64,000 nt of DNA from Paraphaeosphaeria minitans (GCA_015832175.1 WJXW01000001.1:4526001-4590000); one strand, 5' to 3'; shown: positions 1 through 12,267, counted from the stretch's first letter. Made by a program: numbers and translations. Notes: generated from the letters alone by a model not told the origin.

Positions 1-10
1 CCTTCACTTG

Positions 11-1703
11 CTAGTTCTCAATTGCGTCCAGCCCCTGTGCCCCAGCGGTCGTGGTCAGCATGTCAAGCATGCCCTTGACGCCCCAAGCTGCCTGGCTCGC
101 CTCGACGAGATCTTTGACTTTTTGGTTCAGCTGGTCGAAGAGCGTATCGATTTCCTCGCTGCGGCCAAGTTGGTCGGCGTATAGGTCCAACACGACAAGC
201 GCAACGTCGGTGGTAAGTCGCGTGATGCGGTAGTCTGGGATGTATTTGATGAGCCAGCGTAGGACAGGCTGGAGTGTGAGTTCGTCGCGATTGATGAGAG
301 CGGCGTTGAGTGCGCTGCGGTGGCGCAGAGCAGTGAAGACTGTGACTGAGTGTTCTTTTGCATTGGGCCCCTGGCGATATGTCAGTGTTGCTCTAGAATT
401 GCACGATGTGTTGTCGCCATACCTTCTGCGCCAGTACCATGTCCAGTGATTTTGCATACTGTCCCGTCCGCAAATAGTTCGCCCACGGGAAGCTGGCGTG
501 AATCTTTCCTCTTGAGTTCGGATCGATGACAATATCCGCGCCTTCGCCGGTAAAATCGCGGCCTCGCATCTTCTTCTCCCAGCCCTTGCCCCGCTTGCGC
601 TTCTTCGCGCGATCGTATTCCTCGATTTTGCCTTCCATGAGGGCTTGCATCTCCTTCTCGCGCTCTCGCGCAAGGGCCCTCTGTTCACCGGAGAGCTTCG
701 TCTTGATAGACAGCAGTCCAGACTGCATACCGACTGCGATGTGCTTGTCCTCGCCTTGGGACGGGATGACGCTGAGCGAGAGGATAGGTGAGGGGTATTT
801 CATGCCGGCCACTACATTCCAGCCCGTGGTTTCGAAGACCTTGACGTGCCCGTCGAGTGCACCCGAGAGGAGGCGTTCGCCGTTGTTCGCGAGGGAAAGA
901 GCAGTGACAGTCTTTTGGTGGTTGCGCAGGAGATGCATTGGCTTCGCGGCCACCACATCGAGAACGCTGATTGTATTTTCGCTCGAGGCCAGGACCGCGG
1001 TCCCTGATGGCATAGGAAGTACGGCCTCGACAGGAGCAGCATGCTTGAACACCATGACTGCCTTGCCCCCGATTCTTGAATCCCATAGTCGCACCGTCTG
1101 ATCGTAACTGCCCGATACCAGCAGCCCACTCTGCGCGGGCATGAACGTGCCGCAGCGCACGTAGTCTTGATGCCCGTCAAACTTCGTAATGCTCTTGTCG
1201 GCCGGCAAGTCCCATAGTCTTACTGTGCGATCGTCGGAACAGCTCATCAAGCTTGTAAGCTCGCTTGGGTTCCACTCTGTCACCCACACGGGCTGCTTAT
1301 GCTCTTTCCATGTCTTCAGGATAGCTCGACTGTTCGCATCGAAAGCTTGGATCGTTCCGCTATCTCCTCCTGCAACCAAAATCCTGCCATCCCGTCGTAT
1401 ATTACCCGAGTGCGCAATGTCATCCACGCCGAATCTTGAGATGTTCTTTACGAGTTTTCGGGTTTTCGAGGAGAAAATCTGCACGCGCGATCCGGTAGTG
1501 ACGGCGAAAAGATCCTGTGCAGGACCGAGGAGGTTTGAGGTGGGCCGAGGAGGTATGGAGATATGTGTTATCGGGGAGGAGTGTTGCGACGGGTCAAGAC
1601 GTAGCTCGGAGCCGAAGGAAGACCAGTATTTTTGCTCGGCGGTGATGATCGAGGGGCCTGAAGGCAGCTTTATGGGCTGCAGGGGTTGAACTTCGGCGGC
1701 CAT
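11..1703 (-). CDS. UTP15: UTP15-like U3 snoRNP WD40 protein
   Basis: Two exons (1703-423 and 370-11) around a 52-bp intron join in phase 0 to give 546 residues, close to yeast Utp15. About seven WD40 blades are visible between residues 40 and 340, with repeated W-D endings such as VRLWD. A basic stretch (KKRKRGKGWEKK) follows. The second exon supplies the helical UTP15 C-terminal domain (LTLQPVLRWLIKYIPD onward), which confirms the intron. The family works in the t-UTP/UtpA subcomplex of the nucleolar SSU processome, needed for pre-rRNA transcription and early 18S cleavages. The start is the first ATG of the frame and has a good match to family N-termini. It diverges from the transcription factor at 2203. 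Function is by family; the splice site is inferred. Confidence 0.93.
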
Positions 1704-2202
1704 TGTGGGCGGTGCGTTTGGGTGGGAATTGGCAGTGTCGTCGCTGTTGTCGCACTTGCACTTTGCGCCCGAACTTTTTTTGGTGGAAAGGCGCGCTTTC
1801 CGTTAGTGGTTAGCGCGCCCCACCCACCGTAGGTGCACCGTTCACTGCCATCCCGTCCCGTGCTAGACCAGTTGATCGGCCTACACACATGCGCAAACTC
1901 CAGAAACTGACCCAATTGCAGCAGCGAACGAGGAGGATGCTGCATATGATCATATCTTCAGCTTGGACAAGTGCCAATACCAGACTGGCAGCCTGATCAT
2001 CCCCGCATCGGGGAGGCGCGCCCTCTTCATCACTCACGGACCATGCACAAGCCTTGTCAGACAACTCATCTCAAAACCAGTTGCTGCCTGCATTCCCTAT
2101 CGTGAGACGTTTAACATCGCGTCTTTGTTTTCTTTACCCCGAAGACGTCCGGCTCTTAGTCTGCCATCTTAAGCCACTTCCATCGGCCCAATCTCAGCGA
2201 CC
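1704..2202. promoter_or_regulatory. Divergent intergenic region, UTP15 / homeodomain factor
   Basis: A 499-bp spacer lies between two divergent start codons, so it must hold both promoters. It includes a CT-rich stretch shortly before the 2203 start, usual for fungal promoters. No TATA box or named operator stands out. Confidence 0.5.
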
Positions 2203-4842
2203 ATGGCAAGCGACCCACTGGACAGCCTGGACGAGTTCTTTGACTTTACTCAGCTGGAAGAGGATAATCATGTGTACGACGATTCAATGCACGTCGAAGC
2301 TTCGGCGCCCCTCCAGCCTATGTTTGGACCGGAGAGTGCAATGGATTGGCAGCCTACCATAAGACCCACGACTTTGGACACAGATGCATTCACCATGCCA
2401 TCGGATTTTCCTGTCATTGTTCCCGGAGAGCCTGTCCAAACCCTCTATCACGCTGTACCTATGCCGCTGCTCGTTCAGAATATACCCATGATGCCCCATC
2501 ACCCCATAGTCGACCATGGTGGGCCTCCGTCATATACATGGCAACACCACCGTATGCCACGGGAAGGGGAAGTTATTACGCTGGGACAGAAACCGGACCA
2601 AAGCGTGCGCCCACAACGTAGCAACACTGTCACACGAAAGCCTGCATCTGCCAAACGGAAAGGCCCCTCAACTCGCCTACCAGTAGAAGCTAGGCAGATA
2701 CTGGAGGAAGAGTTCGCGGCAAACCCGTACCCATGCTCCTGGGAGATGGACATCATTGCTCATCAGGCTAATCTGGATGTGAAACGGGTCCGAAACTGGT
2801 TCAACAATACTCGTGCTCGGAAGAAGCCGGAGTCACCAGGTTCGTCATTCACTTCACCTTCTCGCACAAAACTGATAAGATTTAGCATCTTCTGAGGCCG
2901 TCATGTCGCAATCTAATGGAAGCATCACCTCACTCTCATCGAAACTTTCTCGGGATAGCCTCGAAGCTCTGGACAAGCATGTCGATGAGACAATTCAACC
3001 ACCTCAGCCTCCACTTGCTCTATATCTGGCACAATCATATCAAGAGGAAGCCGTGCCTTACTCTGCCATCCAGGCTGCCATGGAGAACGGTTCTATAAGC
3101 GATGGGACGGACTTCCCTTACGACGGATCTTCGAGCCATAGGGTGGGCAGACCTGGCTCGGTCATAACATCAGTGACGTCCTCTGACGGTACGGTACCCA
3201 CAACATACAGCAGTGGCAGTAACATGTCATCATTTGGGCGAACTCGAAGACGTGGTCGCCGACGCATGGAGTGGAAGCAGTCTCCGTACACCAGGACAAA
3301 GTACAATGGCCTCAACAGTGCCGGTGAACCTCAAGAGAACCTTCCGTTCTGCTGCACTTTTTGCCCACGCGCCTTCAAGACGAAGTACGAGTGGATTCGT
3401 CATGAAGATTCTGTACATGCCCTCCGCACCACATGGATATGCTGCGAAGTCAAGAACGCGCCGCTTCTGTCATGCCCATTCTGCGGACAGATGCGACCCG
3501 ATGAGTCTCATATGGCTAGTCACAAATATCAACAGTGCCGAATCAAACAAGAATCACAGCGAACTTTTTATCGCCGAGATCACTTCATTCAGCACTTGCA
3601 CCACGTGCACTTTGCGAATGTCAAGCATCCGTCGGCCCGTCTTGGATGCCAGACCCGGCTACTCGACAGCGAAGGGGGCAATTTTGGCTGCAAGGACCTT
3701 GCAATCAAGTGGAGAAGATTCGGTGCACCTATCAAGGCTGAAGATCCGATGCTTTGTTGTGGCTTCTGCGGGAAACGAGCGAAAGACTGGAGCGAACGTT
3801 GTGAGCATGTTGCTGAGCACATGGCAGCAGGCGAGTGGGATCGGTCAGCATGGTGGCCGGAGCGTCTAGAAAACCATCTGGAGAATCTATACACACCAGG
3901 TGCGGCTGGACCATCACGTTGCCGCTATTGTCGCAAGATCTTTGCCAACGTTGGTGCTATGAACAAACATTCCCATTGTCGTGTTTGGAGTTGTCGTTTC
4001 CTCCGGTGAGATTCTCCACTATTGTCGATTTGTATGGATTGCACTGACAGGATAGGTCGTTCGACGATGTTGCTGCTGAAAATGCAGGCCCGCCTCTATG
4101 TCCGCAATTCCCATCGCCGAATGCTCATCACTGCCATTTATGCGGCGCAGGCTATAGGTCATTCCACGTCGAACACGCCCAGCACTACCACCGCTACCGA
4201 CAGTGTGATCAAACGCTCTTTACATCGGAGGACGAATTCTTGCAGCATGTGCACGAGTTTCACGGTGCCTCGCAACCACAGCTGCTCCAAGGTAACTCTG
4301 TTCTTGAACAAAACTTTTCGAGAAACAAAGGTGCTTCATTCGAGCTTCTCCAACTGGATGAAATCATGCGAGGGTGCAGAGTTGGGGACTTCAGCGAGTC
4401 CATGCTCGACCCGATCATGATGAAAGCGGCAATGCCTTCCGGTCCGGGTAATACGAAAGTTTCAACAGAACGGCCCTCGACACCATCGAGCAGGAAGACG
4501 CAAGAGTCGGTCTCAACCACAGGAAATAAGCACAGCAAGACACAGAGACAGCGAACGGACAGCTCAGCCTCGAAGCCTGCGCATCGAGGACCGCGCTTCT
4601 TCCGCCTAAGTCCTTTGGTACCATTCTTGTCGACTCGCATCTACTACTTACGTAATGCGATGCCCACAGGCCTTGTTTCGGATGGGAAAGCCGTGGTTGA
4701 GGAGGTTCCGAAGAGCCATCTTGCTTCGCTTGTCATGAGCTCAGGATTGTTAGGAATGGCCGGTGTCAGATTTCCCGTTAGCATGAAAAGGGATGGGACG
4801 AGGGGGCCCGTGGAATTCACTTTGGAAGAAGACTACGACTAG
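2203..4842 (+). CDS. Homeodomain (TALE/KN-type) plus C2H2 zinc-finger transcription factor
   Basis: Three exons (2203-2839, 2886-4005, 4056-4842) with introns of 46 and 50 bp give 847 residues in one frame. Residues about 150-208 are a homeodomain: NPYP in the helix 1-2 loop and VRNWFNNTRARKK in helix 3, the TALE/KN pattern with the invariant WFxN. After the first intron come several C2H2-type fingers: C369/C372 with H385/H390, then CPFC, CGFC, CRYC and, in exon 3, CHLC pairs with matching histidines or cysteines. A serine-rich and basic linker (RRRGRRR) precedes them. A nuclear DNA-binding regulator is the clear role; targets cannot be read from sequence. The second acceptor (GATAG, 4054-4055) was chosen over CAG at 4048-4050 because only it keeps the frame into the last finger. 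Confidence 0.85.
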
Positions 4843-5425
4843 CATGCAGTTTCCGGTCGCTGTCAAGTGTTACAAACCTCCACTAGATGATGTTGGCGGA
4901 GGCGCTTCCTCGTATGGTCTTATTTTTAGCATCAGACCTGAGCCAGCTTGAACAACACAACACGAGATACGAAATCATGCGGTGCGGAAAAGTTCAGCTC
5001 ACGCGCGATCTGAAGCGATCATGGGATCTGTTCTCTTCCTAACTCGCGCGCTATTCGCTGGAGCAGAAACTTCGGTATTCAGAGCTCGTGTTGGAAGTGG
5101 GTAATACGGACGCATGAAATATTGTCAATAACGGCTTGTAGAGGACCTTTTGGTGTGACCGTTTCCGATGAGATCAATGGACAAGTGTGGGGATCGAAGG
5201 AACCAGGCGCAAGAAACTAGGGAACCAAGTGTGAGAACGGAGAAGATTCATATACAAATCGGTCCATGACAGTCCAAAGGTGCTCGACTGGCAGGTCACG
5301 CTCCGAATTCCTTTAGAGAAGTGTTGTTCAACGGTCTAGTAGCTTCGCCCATGTATCACATAACCATCCCTCAGGATATTCATTCTCACTCCACAAGAAT
5401 CCTCATCTTCAGCAAGTCCTCCATT
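4843..5425. other. Intergenic, no gene seen
   Basis: 583 bp holding the 3' end of the transcription factor and the promoter of the secreted protein at 5426. No RNA gene, repeat or clear TATA box was found. Confidence 0.5.
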
Positions 5426-6120
5426 ATGCGTCTCTTCACACTCACCGCGAGCCTGCTTTCCCTCACGCTCGCTCAATACTACCATCACCCCTCTATTACT
5501 CGCTCGCCTAGTCCTACAACACCCTCTATTGAGCCTCCACGCTACACAATCCCCTGCACAATGAGCGACGATTCGCCCTGCCCCTCCGGATGGTTCTGCA
5601 CGCCCACTACGATTCCGCCTACAGCGACTACCGACCCGTGGGGAGGCGTCTGCAAGGACAATCCAACGCCGCCTCCGGTCACGCCATGCGGTAAGCGATG
5701 TCACATCTTTCTCAAATCCGAGCCTCCTCGCCTGCGAAGCCTTGCCCGGCACTCCACACCAGCCTGGGTACTCTAGAGGTTTCTTCCCTGCAAACTGACG
5801 GCGTCACAGTGATGGGCAACGACACTCCCTGCCTCCCCGCTTCCCGCTGCACGCCCACCACCATCCCGCCCACAAATTCAAACGATCCGTGGGGCGGTCA
5901 ATGTATTGCCGGGCCGCCGACTTCTACGACTGAGTGGAATACGGAGTACACGCAGACTTTCACGCCGGTTACGCCGTCGGTGTACCCGCCGTACACACCG
6001 CCATCCAAGTCATACGATTCGCCCGTTCCGACGTGGACGGGTTGGCCGTGTCGGTTTGAGAGGCAATGCCGGAGGGGATTGGGGGAGAAGTGTGTGAGGG
6101 GGAGGTGCGTGCTTTGGTAG
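5426..6120 (+). CDS. Secreted cysteine-rich protein with a duplicated four-cysteine module
   Basis: Two exons (5426-5690, 5810-6120) separated by a 119-bp intron with GTAAGC donor give 191 residues. MRLFTLTASLLSLTLAQ is a signal peptide. Two modules follow with identical cysteine spacing: C44-C52-C58-C76 and C88-C96-C102-C120 (gaps 8, 6, 18), each containing CTPTTIPPT and DPWGG. The intron interrupts the codon immediately after C88. A Pro/Thr/Ser-rich linker leads to a C-terminal knot of four cysteines ending RGRCVLW, so there are 12 cysteines in all. The ATG at 5426 was preferred to one upstream because it puts the hydrophobic leader at the N-terminus. I do not recognise the family. Secretion is inferred; a cell-wall or host-interaction role would be a guess. 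Confidence 0.75.
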
Positions 6121-6249
6121 CCTGGGCTGAAGGAGAAGAGCGTTGGGGGCGGGGCGAGTTTTGGACGACAGAATATCGTTGGGTAACTAGTCTCGCTCGC
6201 TCGCTCGTGGCGTGTAGTAGCATCGTCAAAACTTTTGATAAGTAAATTG

Positions 6250-6530
6250 ATTTCATGGTTGGGGGTGTTATGCCTCCCCAGCCCTACAACCGCAACCACT
6301 ATCAGGGCTATCGACACCACGACTATACCTACCGCTATCGTCATTGTTCCCCCGCTCACCGCAGAAAGGACTTTTCTTCCGATGATTGCGGTGACGGTGC
6401 AGTACCCTTCCATCAAGATGGCGTTCACCAAACCGCATATTTTCCAAGGCCAGTACCCCATGAAGGATCTCACGACAACTTTCACACCAGCTGTCAGAAT
6501 CAAGTACTCTGTTTTGCTTCTCGTAACCAA
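6250..6530 (-). pseudogene. Relic of an NCS1 purine-cytosine permease (Fcy2-like)
   Basis: Read on the minus strand, about 90 codons resemble the middle of fungal Fcy2-type nucleobase:cation symporters: a GYWPWKICGLVNAI segment, then CTVTAIIGRKVLSAVSGG, then a hydrophobic helix AVGIVVVSIALIVVAVVGLG. These correspond to the transmembrane 3-4 area, where the family has a G-Q-x-L-x-A-V-S/N pattern. There is no ATG for the frame, a stop lies just upstream, and after the helix the similarity ends. It therefore looks like a broken remnant between two intact genes. The match is from memory of the family and is moderate; a chance hydrophobic frame remains possible. Confidence 0.4.
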
Positions 6531-6766
6531 GAAACTAGCAGCCTACTCACCAATGTCCGACATCCATTTTTTATCGTGGTGTTTACGCCGAACCACAGGG
6601 TCACCATCTATGGTCACATACAGAGAGGATGGTGAACATCGATATATTTGGTCGACTAGAATTGCGACTGAGGGAAGATGCAGTGTGTTCGAGATGACCT
6701 ACAACCAAACCAAGGTCGCACTGAAGTCTGAACACTCACACCCAACAACCTGTAGCATCCAATACC

Positions 6767-9700
6767 TCACTTCAACAATCCACACATACATTGACAATCC
6801 GGAACTGGGCACATCGCGTGTCTCGCAAACCAGTCCCTCGCATGGTGCCCGTGAAAACCGTGCGTGCAACTCATACAGAACACCATCAGCCTAGCCTCCA
6901 GATCCTCCTCTTTCAGCGTCTGCGCCGCGCCCACTTTGCTCGGATCGGGACTGCCCAGCCACATCATGCACAATCCGCAGCGCGGCATCTGCGCATTACA
7001 ATTCGGACATGCGAGGGAAGGTGAGGTCGTGCTACCTTTGGGTTTCGGTGGACGCAGCGGGCGCGAGGTGGAGGGTTGATGGTGATGAGAGGGCGTCGTA
7101 GGCACAAGATATGAACGGGAGCTGCGTGGGTCGCGACGCAGAGCGAGATTTTGCTGGCAGTTGTGACAGCGAAGGGAGACGGAAGGGGAGGAAGGCTTAG
7201 AGGTCGGGAGACCGTTTCGTGAGACACTCTTTAAATTGTGCTCTTTGATATAACGTGTTCTTTCGAGGAAGGTACGCCACACCTGCATTTGGTTGAGATA
7301 GATGTCTTTCCACAGGCCCCAACGGTGATCTTGTATATATAGTGGGCAAACGCGGGAGAGGATAAGAACGGCCGACTGGAGGTCGCCAAACTTAGCAATG
7401 TAGTGCTCGAAGAGATCCATTGCGCGGTTGGTGAGACCTGTGAGAAGTAGGCCTTCAATGTTGCCGTATGCGACCGTCTCTTGAGTGCAAAGCTTTAAGA
7501 AGTGCGTGAGCTTGTCATCGGGGAGATATTTGAGAGCTACGCCTACGCGGTCTGGCAGTGAAAGTTGTTGCATTTCAACAACAGTGGTCCAATCACCACT
7601 TATGAAATAGGCGAGAAGACCCTTGAGATACGGTTCATCAGTCATGTCGGCCATCCATGAGCAAAGATGTCGCTGGTCTTCGTTGACTGCATTGCATGCA
7701 ATAACCGCGCCGAGACCGATGTTCTCAATCTGCTTGGCCTGAACGGTCTCCTTCAAAATGTCGAGTGCAACGTCCTTGTAACCTTGAAATACGGCGAGTA
7801 CTATAGCCTTGTAATACTGGCCTTCATCTGCGAGCAAACCGCAGCGCTCGCGTAGACCTCTCTTGGAAAGATTCCAGCCGCAGAGGGAGAGACAAAGTTG
7901 GCGGTGTTCTGGACGGTCCGTGGTAACGCCAGCGAAAGGCGGAAACTCTTTCTTTTGGCAGATCTCCACTACGGTATCCGTGAAGACTTGCTCAGATGTT
8001 TTGGCATCAGGGTCAACCTGCCGTTGGTCATACATCGTGAGCTCATTTGCCCAGATATCTGTGACACCAAGGTATGCCAAGTCGAGGCCTTCCTTAGCAG
8101 CCATACCATCGTTGAAGGCGTGCGATTCCATCCGTTCGACAAGATTCCAAGCATCTACAAGCCAGGGGTCATTCGACACAACATCTCTGTTCTTACGGCA
8201 GTCGAGATTGTACCCTTCCTGACAACGTCGCCTTTGAGTCTGCAGAACCTTGAGTACATCGTCAAGGGGTAGCTTCACAGTAGGGTATGCAAGCGTAAGA
8301 AGGTCTTGGTGCATCTGATGGCTCGAATGGGATGCCGAGTCCAGCGGTATGCTCCGGTGCGAAGTTTCGACATTGAGTCTGTCTAGTCTTCCATTGAGAG
8401 AGTCTCGAGGGTCTGGTTTCACTTCGAGTTTATCACTCAGTGTTTGGTTCTGCAGCTCGATCAGATCATCTGCAACTGCACCTTCTCGTCGACTGGGTTT
8501 GACAATTGGCGTGCGGTCTTTATATATCTCTTCCAAAGCAGTCACATTTATTCGAGGAGCGGAAGATGGTATCCGCAATATCCCAATTTCCCTATTCGGA
8601 TGCAAAGTAACTGCTGAGGATCCTGCGAAGGAATTTCCTGGACTCATGAAATCATATGCGACGACGCGACTAAGATCTTGCTTGCCGCTACGGTCGTCGT
8701 AGGAGGGGGATCGTAGACTGTGCGATACTTTTGTGTAATGCTGCGACTCCCATACTTGGGTATGGGGTCCGGCTTTCAACGAACGGTCAGGCTCCGTTCG
8801 ATGGGAATGTTGCGCGAGCTCAATGATTTTGAACTCGCCCGTATTCGCTAAGACGCCAAAGGTTCCCTTCTTTGTTCCCGAGTAACGCAGGCTCCATATC
8901 GTAGCAGAATGACTGTTGTCCACGATTGGCCGAAAATCTAATACTGCGCCGTCGTTGTTGCTTCTTTGTTTGACATAGCGTTGGTCCCAGACGGTGACAG
9001 TGGGGTCACCGGTGGTCCCGGCAGAGATGAAGTAATTCTCGTCCAAAGGATCGATAGCAATGTTGTGTACCTGTCGTGTGGGGTACTGGGCAACCCCCGA
9101 GGTAGATGAATCTAGCCTGCGTCAACACCGATCAGTAAAAGTCAGTAAATGCTCACCTCGAAGATCGTAAAGGCGAATACACTGCCTTGAAACACCGGCA
9201 ACAAGGGTATCTGGCTGATTCGAAAAGAATTTGATACTGGAGATAGCCTCAGAGCTGGCTAGCTTCTTGTAGGGCTCCGAAGTAGATGTAACATTAGGAT
9301 TATTCAGATCGTAGATGTTTAGGCACACATCGTTCCGCACTCTGTCAAGACCGGTGGCCACGTAGTTCTTGGAACTGAAAGCGATGGAGTTGCACTTCCG
9401 TTGATGCCGTATGGAAAACGAGTGTATCATTTCTCCTTGCGGGCGATCTGGATCGATCTGCACGATTGTCGCTTCTCCTGACGCAGACCCAATGCCTACG
9501 ACAGCCTCGTCCCGCTTAGACCAATCGAAGGCCGTGTAGTTAGGCAACTTGTCGCGGAGACATAGCTGCTTGTACTTCACCTTGTTCTTTTCATACTTTT
9601 CGATTTGACAGAGCCGCAGGCGATTGGCCGCGACGTCAATGATCAGGAAGCGCGGCGAATGCTGCGTCGCATGTGGAGACCATCTTATGGCAGCTTCCAT
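6767..9700 (-). CDS. SEA4: MIO/SEA4-like subunit of the SEA (GATOR2) complex
   Basis: Exons 9700-9157 and 9111-6767 around a 45-bp intron give 962 residues. The acceptor is the TAG at 9114-9112; the nearer CAG would introduce a stop. The N-terminal third is a WD40 propeller (for example VWDQRYVKQ, TIWSLRYSG). A long alpha-solenoid follows (residues about 480-800). The C-terminus is a zinc-binding RING-like domain with CHNC, CPNC, CGLC, CMSC-x-HGFHGHH and CPVPDC, the MIOS/Sea4 zinc-ribbon arrangement. The family sits on the vacuolar membrane in the Seh1-associated complex and relieves Npr2/3 inhibition of TORC1 in amino-acid signalling. It diverges from EFG1 with 302 bp between start codons. 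Confidence 0.88.
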
Positions 9701-10002
9701 TTGATTCCAGGGCCGGATAATGGGACGGGATAGAGTGAGCCTGGAGTCTATAGATGAGACATCAGGCAGTAACCGGTTGCATAATGAATTGGGCCGTCAT
9801 GCTGGTAATCGGCCTGCAAAGACTGGAGATGCGAAGCTCAATGCTGGCAGTTCCAAGGAAGGTAGAGGTGAACGCTCGTGACTGGAGTTACATCGCCAAG
9901 GCGCTAATTCCCAGCGGTCAAGGATTCTGCCGCCCCGCCGAAACTTTTGGCAGGTACGACCATCGATTCGCGCTCGCAAGCCCGGGAAAAACAACCACCA
10001 AC
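9701..10002. promoter_or_regulatory. Bidirectional promoter, MIO / EFG1
   Basis: 302 bp separate the divergent ATGs of two growth-related genes (TORC1 control and rRNA processing). Both 5' UTRs and promoters must lie here. No TATA box or recognised growth-control motif was identified. Confidence 0.5.
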
Positions 10003-10938
10003 ATGTCTACAGCATACACGAAGCGCAAGCGCAGCGACAATGCCGATGCGGGCGATTATGGAAGAAAGCCTAAGCAGTACAAGCAATCTACAAATCGACC
10101 GCGGCCGAACAAATTCCAAGGCTCGAGACATCCGAACGCACGCTCAGGCTACCCAAAATCGGGCGACGGCGAGGAAGAGGAAGCGCAGAGGTCGATAAAC
10201 GCCCTGAAGAGCAGGATACGCGATCTCAGGCGCTCGCTAGCCCACATGGACAGCGACCCCAAAAATCGCATGCCACAAGGAATCCGCATCGAGCGCGAGC
10301 GAGAACTTGAGTCGGCCAGGCATGAGCTTGAGGAGAAAGAGACAGCTAAGCGAGAGGCAAAATTCAGAAACGACATCATTGGGAAATACCACATGGTTCG
10401 GTTCTTCGGTGAGCCATTTGATTGCATGTTGCCATTTGTATGTCGCTCACGATGACCAGAACGGCAGAAGGCTACACGAATCGTGAAACGCCTCCATAAA
10501 CAGCTCGCCGCTCTGGAAGACGACTCAGAAAAGACCGAGAAGATGCACAGCATACACAACGCCGAGGTCGATCTCAGCTATACACTTTATTACCCACTAT
10601 TGAAGGCGTACGTTTCGCTGTACCCGAAGCAGCAGAAAGAAGACAGCAAGTCTGGCGATGCCGCACCGCCGACAGATGGCCCGAAAGGCGATGTGACCAT
10701 GTGGAAGACGGTGGAGAAGGCTATCGAAGAGCAGACCTTGGAAGAGCTTCGAGAGAGCCGAGAAGGTGTTATTATACCAGGAGCACCGGAGAACAACAAG
10801 GCCAAGAACTTGAAGAAGGACGCGAAGGACACGAAGGACACGAAGGACACGAAGGAGAAAAATTCGAAGTCTGATGACGCCGATACTGCGATGGAGAATG
10901 GAGACGAAGAAGGTAGCGATGAGGACTTCTTCGTCTGA
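10003..10938 (+). CDS. EFG1: rRNA-processing protein EFG1
   Basis: Exons 10003-10408 and 10460-10938 around a 51-bp intron give 294 residues. The splice restores the conserved run YHMVRFFERQKATR across the junction, the hallmark of the Efg1 family. The N-terminus is basic (KRKR, RPRPNKFQG). A coiled coil runs from about residue 60 to 190 (LKSRIRDLRRSLAHMD, ESARHELEEKE). The tail is acidic (DEEGSDEDFF) and contains a tandem nine-base repeat encoding KDT three times. The yeast protein is nucleolar and needed for 18S rRNA maturation. An in-frame ATG exists 249 bp upstream, but that extension has no family character, so MSTAYTKRK was taken as the start. Confidence 0.9.
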
Positions 10939-12261
10939 TGTCCCAACAAAGAAGATGCAGCTTTGCGCGTAGCACATGGAGGGTCTCTTGCAATCAGAAA
11001 TAGCAGCACCAATTTTCTGTTATTATTTGAATCCGATAACATGGCCGACATCGGACAAGACCTGGATTCCGTGGCTAGCTATGACTAGGTATTTGTCCCT
11101 TCGAAATTATTTCCGGGACGATTTATGGGGTTCGATGCCGCTTCCTCCTGGACCTGGGGCCGCTGCAGTGTGTAGTCCTTGATCTACACCCTCCCAGGAC
11201 GTACGGGTGTAAAAAAGCTTTACAACAAGTGCGAACGGATGCTGATTATCAATAACGATAATGCACGAGCGTAGGTGCACTTCTAGTGTGGCTTGGCGAA
11301 GTGTCTCAGCCGACGGACCAGCTCCTAGTCTCGTGAGACTGTCACCTTGTGGTTCGCTGTGTTCTCATTTGTGCGTGGAAGTTTCCGTTCTACGAAATGT
11401 GCATCTATCATATACGCTGTCACAGGGAACTGGTTTGGGAGAACGAGTCCTTGTGGGGAGAACATAGAGATGGGTTGTGAACTGACCTTGCCGTTTAGAA
11501 TACACGGCCTACAGCTCCACATCCAAATCCTCTAGGAAGGTAACCTTTGCGCCGTGATCCTGGTTCCTTTTGCTGCTCCTGGACGTGAGAATAAAGATGC
11601 CGCGGGCGGCGGCAGGTGAAAGTGGATGAGCTAAAATCCTGGGAAGATCCCCCGCATTCCGTTGGCTACCTAACGCAACGTTCAGGAACAACCTTCCTCG
11701 AAGAAGACACCAATCTATCGCCCACAAGATATACCGCGCTTTTGTTTTTCTGTTATTCCCATGGAAGCCCCTTGCATGTGAAGATCGTCCCCAATCACCT
11801 TCTTCTTTCGACAACGCTTCCGTCATTCGGACACTCCTCCCAGAAGGACCCCGGTCTTCTAGCTTGCCTAATGACGCCAGACAGCATGCTCCGAGGCTGC
11901 TGATGACCAAAGAGACAACTTCAAGGTCGACACTTTTCGATAGCGCGTAGATCCCCTTCCTGACTGATAGGTGCCCAGTAACATCAGTCTCACACCTTCC
12001 AAAGAGGTGACGCCGTCAGGTGCTGTCGCGACGTACTATCATTCCACAGTTACCTTGGGCTTGCGTAAGCGAAGCGCTCGCACGAATGACGCCCCTCCCG
12101 GTTTGGCGCGTTGCTTGTTTCGCCACGAGAACGGTAAACAGTATGGGACTGGGCGCGTCTTCAGCCCGCATCTCGCATGCTTTCGCGGGGTCACGATGGA
12201 TGTATATCCCTGTATTTCGCCGACTATGTATCTGAGCGACAACACCTGTACACACAGCCTG
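10939..12261. other. Intergenic, no supported gene
   Basis: 1.3 kb with only short overlapping frames on both strands, none with a family pattern, signal peptide or convincing splice partners. It holds the EFG1 3' UTR and the upstream region of the mannosidase. I see nothing else. Confidence 0.5.
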
Positions 12262-12267
12262 TATAAA
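12262..12267 (+). promoter_or_regulatory. TATA box of the GH47 gene
   Basis: TATAAA within GTATAAAGGG lies 81 bp before the ATG at 12348, a fitting position for a core promoter of a regulated secreted enzyme. Confidence 0.5.

Noticed and set aside
9117..9119. CAG acceptor for the MIO intron
   Set aside because: It gives an immediate stop. The TAG acceptor ending at 9112 keeps the frame.
9754..10002. Upstream in-frame start for EFG1
   Set aside because: The extension lacks family similarity and would occupy most of the short bidirectional promoter.
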